This document shows positions 55,520 to 64,000 of a stretch of 64,000 nt of DNA, piece after piece (position 1 is the first letter of the stretch; each line of letters opens with the position of its first letter). This DNA comes from Peronospora farinosa (Eukaryota > Oomycota > Peronosporomycetes > Peronosporales > Peronosporaceae). A model generated the notes under the pieces. That model did no database searches. It saw only the letters and a list, made by a program, of their open reading frames with translations, and was not told the origin of the DNA. The DNA lies in NCBI GenBank assembly GCA_947646735.1, contig CANTFK010000863.1, positions 186,001 through 250,000 on the forward strand, in the 5' to 3' direction. The position numbers and the translations under genes are program-made.

Positions 55520-56330
55520 CTGAGTCGGATGTAAAAGGGCATCTAGTTACACGTAAACATTAAGTAATATACTTAATGTTTGGTCTAAAAGTATCCATGA
55601 TTACTTTTGACCTGTCACTTGGGTGCGATACACAAATGTGATCCACCCTCGTGAATGTGATATCCATTTATGGATTCACATGAGAAGGGATGACGCTAGT
55701 TGAAGCTAGGCATCGCGACGTCTCAGAAAGACGTCAGTTGCGATCTTAAATCTAGATTTAAGATCATGCGACAGGATACGCTTCTAAAGAGTCGCGTATC
55801 CGCGGCTATATATATATATATATAGCCAATCATTAGTTAAGTATATATTTAGTTATAATTAATTAAATATAGCTCAGTCTTGAATTTACTTAAACAAACG
55901 CACCACGCACGAGAAGTTGAAAAGCTTCTACGTGACGTCGGTGCCTTCTTGTAAAGAAGTTCGTTGCACTCTCGCTCAAGCGAGAGGCAACTGGTGGTAC
56001 GACTGCTTAAGCAGTCGACCAACCTCCCAACCACCCTCGCACGCGAAGGTAAGACGGTCTAACCGCTTCCTCGCTTGTGCTGAAGGTGTGTGCTAGTAGA
56101 ACGAGGCAACTTCGTAGAAGTGCCCGTCTACATCGGATATGTCATCCGACTTGAATTCACATACTACCTTCTCGGATTCGCCCGGATCAATGGTCACAAA
56201 GGGGCCGTGGCACATTGAATAAACCAATGCGGCGAGAGATGTTCGAGTCGTCTGATGAATCGGACGGCCCGCCTCCCGAGTCGAGTGAGTCACACTCTAC
56301 GGGCCTGGCAGCTTTTGGTTCGATAAGCTC
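55520..56330 (-). mobile_element. Second gypsy LTR remnant with a piece of the antisense frame
   Basis: The block 55520-56130 matches 37076-37650. It is followed at 56228 by a plus-strand frame reading MRREMFESSDESDGPPPESS, which corresponds to the middle of the antisense frame (MYRKMFGSSDESDDSPNES). The order (LTR, then the frame reading away from it) is the same as at the 3' end of the complete element if this copy is on the minus strand. A perfect 18-base palindrome lies at 55999-56016, and an AT dinucleotide run near 55807-55825. Confidence 0.7.
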
Positions 56331-57048
56331 TATTGTGATACAGACACGCTAAGCTTCGCATTGAAGAACCCACTCTGCAAGCAGTTAATCTAGTTCGGGG
56401 TGTTTGGCAGTGCGACCACGATACATAGTTCATACAATGTATCAGTAGCCATTTGTGTAAAAGGCAAGATTTCCAAAAAATTACTTATGCCTCGAGGCTG
56501 GTTGAATCCATAGCTTCATATTCGCATCGCTTTTTCAAAATGGACTTATGGTGCTGATAGTGGGATGCTTTGGTAAGTTGAGCTCTTGCTTTGTCTAAGC
56601 GCAAACAGCAGCTTAAGTCAAGCGTGGCAACTCATCATGCTTTTGGCAGATATGAAGCTTTCTTTGTCCGTGAGGTTTATGAACTAACGTGCTGTGTGGG
56701 CATCTTTTCTGGGGGGGGGTGCTTTGATTTTTATGGCACATGGCACTGTCAGCCAATCAGAGTGCACGCCTCTTTTATTTGATAATATTACAAGTAAAAA
56801 GCCACGTATTCGATCTTCTCCGATACTTAAAGTTTCTATGGTCTACGAGAACTATGATTTAACAGAGGGCAGTCTGTCTATGATTGTATGGATGTATCCA
56901 TATACAAAAAGGGCTGATTATATGCAGAAAGTGCATACATGCGACATTCCTAAATCTAAGCGGAATTCGAGAATCCCAGGTATACATTTGATAGTAAAAA
57001 GCTGTTAGCATTAAAATAAAAATGTCATCTAAATAACTGACATTAAAG
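56331..57048. other. Region upstream of the hydrolase-like gene
   Basis: About 720 bases. Two short plus-strand open frames (56591-56782 and 56694-57008) have no recognisable content, and a G-run of nine lies near 56709. It is probably spacer and promoter. Confidence 0.4.
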
Positions 57049-58587
57049 ATGGAGATCTTTCAAGATGGAGAGCTTGAGGCGGAGGTGAGTCACTACAACG
57101 TCTCTTTATCCCATTAAGGCTTGACGGATTTAAGTTGGTAGCAATATTTGCTGTTTCTAACTACTTCACCATTTGATCACATGTAGATGAACAAGCGCGA
57201 GTTAAATACCAACAGTCTTGGAAGCTGGTGGAAGCTTTTTAATGAAACGTACGAAGAGATGGTGCAATCCATTGCGAATCCTGTTCGTGCCGAGTATTCT
57301 GTCCGTGAATTGGGAGATCGACAATTTACACTAGACACTGACGGTAGTGAGTGCCACGAGTTTGTGCGGGAAGACTTTTATCTGCCAAATATCCGAGGAG
57401 AACAATTGGCCTGTAGTTTTTGGCGTCGTAGAGAGGTTAGAAATGCAGATCCGATTGTAGATTTGGCGAGTTCATTCTCGTCGACGCCGAAGGAAAAGAT
57501 GTCGGTTGGGTGCTCGATGGGTGACAATGCCAGCACGAACAGCAGCTGCAATCCCAGTTGGAGAAGTCAGCACACCAATGGGTCTCTTGATGTAGACCCG
57601 TGCATCATATATGTGCATGGCATGTCCAGCTCACGAAAAGAGTGTGTTTACTTTCACCGCAAAGTATTGGCAAGAGGGTTCTCGTTATTTGCAATGGACT
57701 TGTCAGGATCGGGGCTTTCCGGTGGGGATAGTGTCTCATTTGGGTATTTTGAATGCGATGATGTACGTACGGTCGTGGACTATCTGTATGCTACTGGACG
57801 CGCATCTGCTGTGGGTATCTGGGGCCGCGATATTGGATCTGCAGCGGCATTGCTGCATGTAAAAGAGCGCATGCCATATTATTATACAACCTTGATAGTC
57901 TCAAAAAGCGATGCTGTGAAGCTTGATATTGTCGAGAACGAAGCCGATCATCACATATTGTGTGTTCCTCCATCGAAGGGATTAAATTTCCGGCTCAATA
58001 AGTACAGTGCTGCACATGGCGACTTTGTGTTGCTTGCTATTGACACCATTCCTGTACAGGGACTCAGTGCAGCAACGTGCTACCGTCTTATTCAGCAGAG
58101 TTGCAACACAAATGGCGGTAAAGCACGTTTACAGGGATTTAAGCGCTCTTCTCGCAAATCTGGAAACGATAATTTTATATTTGCGCTAACAGCAGATTGT
58201 GGCTATGGAGATATGGAGCAAGTCATTTGGGACATGCTGCAGATGATCACCAAAAGCGCTGAGCGACGCAGTCTATTCCTTCCATCTGCGATGGTCACAG
58301 CAGTGCAGAAGATTCTGTCAAACTCAATTGGTAAGGCAGGAGGGTTCGATTTCCGTAGCGTGCGCTTGCTCGATGCAGTGCCACACTTCACGCTTCCTTG
58401 CCTCTTCATAAGCGCTTCGAAGAAGGATTTCTTCATGCCGGAACACACTAAAACACTGTGCAACAGGTATGGTGGGTCCAAGAGCTACACTCAATTTACA
58501 GGTCAGATTGATGACAACCGGCCAGTCGAAGTCCTGGATACAGTCATTTCTTACTTTAGCAAGCGATTTAAACTGCTAAAGAAGTGA
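57049..58587 (+). CDS. Alpha/beta-hydrolase-like protein with Asp at the nucleophile position, 478 aa
   Basis: The exons are 57049-57084 (MEIFQDGELEAE) and 57187-58587, joined in phase 0. The fold is recognisable: an N-terminal region (EDFYLPNIRGEQLACSFW), a strand-loop with YVHGMSSSRKE, AMDLSGSGLSGGDSVSFGYFE, the nucleophile elbow, and a late acid/His part (CLFISASKKDFFMPEHTK). The elbow reads GIWGRDIGSAAALL, where the usual GRSMG serine is replaced by Asp (residue 227). Between about residues 240 and 350 there is an insert that looks like a PDZ-type fold (DHHILCVPPSKGL, DFVLLAIDTIPVQGLS, ATCYRLIQQ). The enzyme may be inactive, or use Asp as some dehalogenase-type hydrolases do. It belongs to the same broad family as the gene at 9961. 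Confidence 0.8.
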
Positions 58588-58749
58588 GGGAGGACGACAT
58601 GTAGATATGCATATGCAAATACATAAGTATCACCTTGAATCGACATGTCATTCTTGTACGAAAGGAACGCAATCTGCTGTGTCTGTAAGTAGCAGCAGTT
58701 CGCCAATAGACCCTTTCATTGCCCAATCTTCTGTTCATTCAAAACAAGA

Positions 58750-59879
58750 ATGGCAGGAATTTTCGACCGATTCCGGTTTGATGCTAACAATGAAGACGCG
58801 GTGGACACTCGTCGAGATGCCAAGAGAAATTTAGAGAACGATAACGAGCATACTACCATGGTTTTTAGAAAGCGAGGCAAGCACAAAGCAAAAGAACCGA
58901 AGCGAGAGAAAGATTCTCCATCGAGTGGCAAATGGCAGGAGCGTTGGCACGCCATTTGCAATAACTGTTTTGAGCATGCACATACCTGTGAGCATTACCC
59001 AGAGCATCGCCTACGTCTGCTTATTGTCGGTCACAATCCGTCTGATCATGCGTGGAAGACTGGGTATTCGTACAGGTAAGAGTGACTATTAACAGAAGAG
59101 TTACGGTCAAGTACTTAGTTGTCGGGTCCGTGCATGTGTTTGCAGCAACCCGACGAATCGAATGTGGAAATTGCTAACGGGGACACTTTCTCCTCAATCG
59201 TGGAAGGGCATTTTGCCTACTACTGCAAAGATTGCAGAGCAGAACGTCATGCCTCATGTTCTTGGTGTTGGGTTCACATCAATTGGCTTGGAGGTACAAT
59301 AGATGTTGATCACAAATTGTACAATGCATGAATGGTCTAACGTTTGCATTCATCACAGCCAGGAAATGATGCTTCAAAATATGGCAAGACAACAAGTACG
59401 AAGAACCGCTTTGTCGCTTTATCAGTAAGGAACGGAGATATTGGACGTACATTAACTCATTGCTTTTGCTACATGTAGTGGAAGCCTGGCGAGGTAGTTT
59501 CTTCCTGCGTTTGCGCCGACATGCTGCTCAAGTTTGCATCTATGATCACAACAATGATATCGCCATGAAGCACGGAGATGATGGCGAACTAATGAAGTGT
59601 CAGCTCGCTCATGCTCCGACGATCATCGCATTTTCCGGCAAGAGGCAATTCAGCTGGTTGTTCTCACCACCTTTATCAAAAATTGAGAGGTTTGGCAAGC
59701 AAACCAGACTTCCTTCAGGGTGGCCACACGAACTTCGCGCGGACAGTGAGATCTGGGTACTTCCTAGCTCCAGTGGTCGTGCAGCAATGACAACGGCGCA
59801 ACGGACGATGCCTTACCAACAGCTCGCGGAGAGCGTGCGCCAAATTCCGTGGCCGAATGAACTAGTGAATGGAACGTAG
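58750..59879 (+). CDS. MUG/TDG-family mismatch uracil/thymine DNA glycosylase, 303 aa, four exons
   Basis: This family removes uracil or thymine mispaired with guanine. Exons 58750-59075, 59146-59293, 59359-59395 and 59479-59879 sum to 912 bases in frame. The N-terminal 60 residues are basic (KRGKHKAKEPKREK). The catalytic core then starts: LLIVGHNPSDHAWKTG keeps the Asn of the family's GINPG motif (here GHNPS), followed by NPTNRMWKLL, the strand GVGFTSIGLEPGNDASKYG, and LRRHAAQV. The second active-site region VLPSSSGRA matches the family's LPSPSG. Human TDG is longer; the bacterial MUG is shorter. The third exon is only 37 bases and its donor is GTACGA; an alternative join in phase 0 runs into a stop. 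Confidence 0.86.
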
Positions 59880-59889
59880 CATGTTCTTC

Positions 59890-61997
59890 TTATATACTGT
59901 ACTCAGAAATCATGCTACAAATCTCGCTCAATTTCGGTCGTTCTGACGGCTCGTAGCGGATACATCGCAGAGCCAACGCTTGAAAGTCAGCCGGAGCGTC
60001 CTCTGCGGGCAACGGTTCCAATCGCCGCGCAACCACCTCGGTCGCAATAAAAACATCAGCCATAGTGGGCCCACGTTCCTCAGAAACGTACTGAAACAGC
60101 TTGCTCCGTGACGAGATCTCGCAGAAAATAACACCGAGCGCGTATACCTCAGCGGCATCAGTGATATTATCTCCTTTGAGCAATTCAGGTGCCCGTGATG
60201 CTATGTCTCCGTTGCCAAACGACCGAGCAGGCACTAGTTCTGTCCGCAGACTCGAGGCGTAGTCGAAAATATCCAGCTTGCAACTAAACTGCTCGTCAAG
60301 AAGCACACTCTTGGCCGTCAAATTTCGAGACAACTTGGTTCCCTGAATCGAACGCACGAAGTTCAATCCGCTGCAAATATCTTTGCTCATTTGAAGCCGC
60401 TTAGGCCATGAAAGATGGATTTCCTCATCTGCCAATACCGATCTTAAGCTGCCCATCGGCATGTGTTCCACCACTATAAGAATCTCTTCGCGATCTGTCC
60501 AGCTAGTTCCCAAGAAGCGCACGATATTATCATGTCGAAACGGAACATACGACATCCGGACAGCATTAAGTTCCTTGAGAGACATGTGCAGCTCCTGAGG
60601 TATAAACCTTAGCGCAACAACATTGGTTTCCTTGTATACACCAAGCCACAGACCTTGCATCCCTAATTTCTTGTGAAGTATCACCTGATTCTTGCCGAGA
60701 TCCATATCTGCCAAGATTTTTGCGTCACCCGTTACTGCAAGCTGCGACCCCGTCTCGACTTCCCTACCGGTAAGCAAGCCGTCCTCACGATTGGAAAACG
60801 TCAGTCGCTCGTCGACAAATCTGCTCGCCTTCCTCTTGAATCGATGGAAGAAAGACAGAACCACTACTAGAGCCAACGTGCACGCACTCACCATCATAAT
60901 AGCGCTAACTGACGAAGCAGCCCGAGTACTAGTGGTGTTAGCTGACTGTGTTTCGAGAGATCCAGTGGCATTCTTATTGCTATAAGATGAGCGAGCCTTA
61001 CTTTGCACGTCGTTGGCAATACAAATTGTCAGACCACCGATCGTTTCTTCCATAACACACGACGTCGACCCACTACTTAACAAGTCGACAATATTCGCAG
61101 TCGCTTTGAAGTCCGAGATACTCGACAGCTGAGCGTACTCATTCTTCGTCAACACGATAGGTCCCACAATCGTATTGTGCTCTAAAATCCTAACAACCAA
61201 AGCAAAAGTTTAGCAACAGAGCTCTCACTCATAACAACAAACTACAGTGTCTTAAAACATACAGTGACTTGACTGCTGTATCTAATTCCAATACTGCCGT
61301 AGGAAATGACAAGTTGCAATGACGGATCACCACTTGCTGTATCGTTACCGACGTTTCCAGCTCCAATTTTTCCACCGTAGCTCTATCAAAGATCCTGCAA
61401 TTGCCAAACACATAGAAATCAATACAATAACAACAAGCAGCTATTCCACATGTTCTCCTTCTTCTTCTCTTTTCCTTACAAATGATTCAGCTTCACTCCT
61501 TCAGGCAGCCATTTGTTCTCAAACGTGGTCTTCATACTAACCACATGAACCAGATTCAGCTCTTTGAGTCCAGAGAGTGCATTAGTCCCAAAAGTGAGCG
61601 ACACATCCACGTCTTTTGGTTTATTGTCCGCTTGGATCACCAGCTTCGAGACGTTTACATCCATAGCGTCATCGAACTGCACGTCCACTACCACCGACTG
61701 GTCACTACCACTTGATTGCGTCAATATTTTTGACAATGGTACACTCCATTGGTTCAGCTTCCACTCGGCGCCGTTTACGTACGTATCCAACTCGATGGGC
61801 GAGAGGAAGTTCTGGGACGTCGGCAAAAGATCCGTCATTGCAGCGGATGAAAGTTCCAGCGGCACCAGCGTCTGATGTGGTGAAATGTTTTTTGATCTGC
61901 CTGTCCATGAGAGCACAAAGCGCTTGATATCAGACGCTCGTAGCATCTGTGGCAGCAATAGCGCCGTGACGACGAAGCTCCAGCGTCGCAAGTCCAT
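59890..61997 (-). CDS. Receptor-like TKL pseudokinase, 647 aa, three exons
   Basis: The exons are 61997-61480, 61394-61269 and 61189-59890, 1944 bases in frame. The start MDLRRWSFVVTALLLPQMLRA is a signal peptide. The outer part (about 25-250) has leucine-rich-repeat-like stretches (LKELNLVHV, VEKLELETSV, TAVLELDTAV). One membrane helix follows (SAIMMVSACTLALVVVLSFF), then a kinase domain. Its catalytic residues are lost: the VAIK lysine is Arg (VVALRF), the HRDLxxxN loop reads SRNLTAKS, and DFG reads IFD (LDIFDYAS). APE is kept (SRAPELL). It is therefore probably a pseudokinase that signals by binding. The family is widespread in oomycetes as TKL receptor kinases; the loss of activity is what the sequence shows. 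The final 125 bases of the window's hydrolase and glycosylase genes are on the other strand. Confidence 0.87.
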
Positions 61998-62588
61998 GAT
62001 TTTTCTGACAATCGCCACAAAAAGATGATAAACCGATCGATCTTGCAGGAAAAACTTCTTAAAATTATACCCGTGCGACGCGAAAAGGATAAAGGTGGAA
62101 CGATTGGCTTAACGACTGACTCATCATTGAACAATCACTTCTGAGATTATAATTGGAAGTGAAGCTAGAGCTGATGTAGTCTTATGCAACCCTTGAGCTT
62201 TGATAGCTACGTAATGACACTAAGGAAGTTTTCTCAGGAGAACATTGTGGTCTGCAGAACTACATTGCACCGGATACTCGTGCATCGAAAGACCCGTGAA
62301 TTTTTTTGTGGATGTGTGAGCAGACTGTTATTGACCGTTTTGGTTGACAAGATTTCTGAAAAGTCGACAGTGATTCTTGTACCCCAAGAGATGTCTCCTG
62401 TCTGTTACGAGGGCTGTGCAGTGCCGGCTGCCGATTGACGATGGTGTATTGGAACATTTTTGTCGCTAGGAGGTGGTAGGCGCCACTGCTCACGTCCCTA
62501 TCTCTCCGTTGTTCGTTGATAGCGACCGCTTGGAGTTGACGAAAAAGGACTTGTTTGACTGTCGCTACCTCTTGCTATGTGGCCGCAC
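61998..62588. other. Intergenic region, no gene seen
   Basis: About 590 bases including the 5' end of the pseudokinase gene. The plus-strand frame at 62184-62438 has no recognisable content. The right part merges into the LINE remnant. Confidence 0.4.
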
Positions 62589-63400
62589 TTACCTGCTTAT
62601 GAACACTCTTGTTACGCCGAAGTGGTTACGCAGACGGAGCAAACTATCCACCATATTCTTTTCCAGGCCCGGCCAACGATGTCTGTGTTGTCTGGGAACA
62701 CGTGCAAGATAGTCGCCCGCACTTTTGGAGGTAGCTCCGGTGCCAATTGTGAGAACGCTGCTTGTTTGTACAAGACCATATGATACCTCCGATCGTGTCC
62801 ACGTGCATGATAATATGTGCCCAAGATCTGGACGCACCGACGCAGTCCAAGAGGATATGTAGTAGTCCTTCGTGTTGCTTGGTGCAGGCCACATGCCTCT
62901 TGCATGTCGAGCCATGTCGCGTCATGGCAAGTGCAGATTCAACTGATGGGTAGCTGCTCTGCAGCATACCGACCTGGTGTTGCGTGAGAGTATGTCCGTG
63001 TTCCCAGAGATGTGCCGGTGAATACGACATTGGAAAGTAGGTGCCGTCTTGTGAGCCGTCTCGGTGTTGTAGCTTGGCGACTACCGCCGTAAGCGCTGGA
63101 TGTAGCTTTCGTTTGGCGCGATAAAGGTTGGCGATGTTGTTGTTGGAGAGCGCTAGGCTCCATGGGAACCCATGCAGCTGCGGATGCGCTGTGATTACAA
63201 GCGCCGTGTTCCGTAATCGGTGTTGTATATTCACCAGCCCCTGTTGATCCGTTTCGAGCACATTGGTCATGTAATCGATGATTCAATGAACTCCGTTGCT
63301 GGCTTGATTAAGGGCGATAAAGGCGAGGTTGCCGCTGGCGTGTGCTTGCTGGTGCTCGTGTATAACCCCCTCGCTTCTATATATCCACATGTCCTTGTGC
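62589..63400 (-). mobile_element. 3'-end remnant of a non-LTR retrotransposon (LINE)
   Basis: The minus-strand frame 63270-62644 ends with a zinc-knuckle-like pattern typical of LINE ORF2 C-termini: TCKRHVACTKQHEGLLHILLDC (Cys-x3/4-Cys, His-x3/4-His, Cys), followed by ASRSWAHII. Upstream the same frame continues through a TGA (HEHQQAHASGNLAFIALNQASNGVH, then IIDYMTNVLE). This resembles the linker before the C-terminus, not the reverse transcriptase core, which would lie beyond the right edge. No poly-A tail or target duplication was seen. It is probably an old truncated copy continuing past base 63400. Confidence 0.6.
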
Positions 63401-64000
63401 AGTACTTCAGGTCCGTTCCGCAGCGTTACCTGAGCCGGTATTTGCATTACTTCTGCTTCGTGTAGATAGGGACTTGCTACCAGTATAGCCCCAGTTTAAA
63501 AATTGCATGGTAAGTATCAGCCCTGATCTTTTGAGCCGATTACGGTAATCCAGTGTTAACACTCATCGAATGTGTATGGAGCTAGCATGCAGGTGTGTCG
63601 CAGTGGATACTTCTTTGTTAATAGCATCATCTCCTTGTCATTCACTATCCAAAGATTCTGATCCCACCTGTAAGTCGCCCGTCCGACAATCCTTGTGCTC
63701 CTGGATGGACAAGTTTGTACGAGTCGGGATGTCTTCTGCTTCTAGATCCGTCTGGTAGAATGATTGTTAAGAATGGTTGTCAACTTCAAGCCTACATAAC
63801 CACATAGTATGCCAATCATCAGGTCCTTTATTCGATGATTTTGATGCAGTGGACAACAGCGTCGTTAGTGGCGTCAGGTGCTCTTTGCGCGACATTAGGC
63901 GCTTGCTTCAGTCGGTATATTTTCTTCAAAGAATCGCGAGATCCTCAAAGCAGCTACGACTCTTTAGTGAAAGAGCTGGAGCAAGAAATTGAGCGGCAGA

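Noticed and set aside
1..64000. CRISPR arrays, operons, bacterial promoters
   Set aside because: Spliceosomal introns and the gene content are eukaryotic; no regularly spaced identical repeats with unique spacers occur.
1..64000. tRNA or rRNA genes
   Set aside because: No cloverleaf with conserved internal boxes and no rRNA-like sequence was noticed; this was by eye only and a tRNA scan would be decisive.

Overview
This window comes from a compact eukaryotic genome, most likely an oomycete of the Phytophthora / downy mildew kind. The genes lie close together on both strands and carry many short introns (about 45-120 bases, nearly all GT-AG). They include typical oomycete protein architectures: a MAP kinase joined to C2 and WW domains, a seven-helix membrane protein joined to a TKL kinase, and a receptor-like TKL pseudokinase. 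The retroelements are Ty3/gypsy with some Ty1/copia and LINE remnants. The species cannot be read from the sequence. Exon models were built by hand from splice signals and reading phase; where the summed exon lengths stay in frame, this is stated.

Region 1 (1-21387) is gene-rich. In order it holds the 3' end of a C2-MAPK-WW gene, a small unknown protein, a Sec7-domain ARF exchange factor, ribosomal protein L7, a small membrane protein, a basic unknown protein, an ABHD17-like hydrolase, a large protein with a histone H4-like fold, a kinetochore protein resembling Ask1 (DASH) or Ska3, an acidic unknown protein, about 2 kb without a gene, and the mismatch-repair/meiosis gene MLH3.

Region 2 (about 22 to 38.5 kb) is a retroelement block. 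An almost intact 8.2 kb Ty3/gypsy chromovirus-type element with 460-base LTRs and an ATATA target duplication (22283-30477) is followed by a copia reverse-transcriptase fossil and then a strongly decayed gypsy element on the minus strand. The most unusual signal of the window is here. The gypsy sequences, coding parts included, are packed with short near-perfect inverted repeats roughly every 30-50 bases, and the complete element carries an antisense reading frame next to its 3' LTR that recurs in two other remnants.

Region 3 (38.8-54.1 kb) returns to host genes: a candidate pseudogene of a cysteine-rich protein, the 7TM-TKL kinase, a PH-domain/Fig4 SAC phosphatase fusion, an LRR-like protein, a hairpin, a large unknown protein, and an Eaf6-like chromatin subunit. 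Region 4 (54.6-56.3 kb) is a pair of gypsy LTR remnants. Region 5 (57-64 kb) has an alpha/beta-hydrolase with an Asp in the nucleophile position, a MUG/TDG-type DNA glycosylase, the TKL pseudokinase, and a LINE 3'-end remnant at the window edge.

Functional themes are signalling (four kinase or pseudokinase and phosphoinositide genes), chromosome biology and DNA repair (H4-fold protein, kinetochore protein, MLH3, Eaf6, glycosylase), and membrane traffic (Sec7, Fig4, ABHD17). Eukaryotic neighbours like these are not operons, so adjacency says little about shared function.
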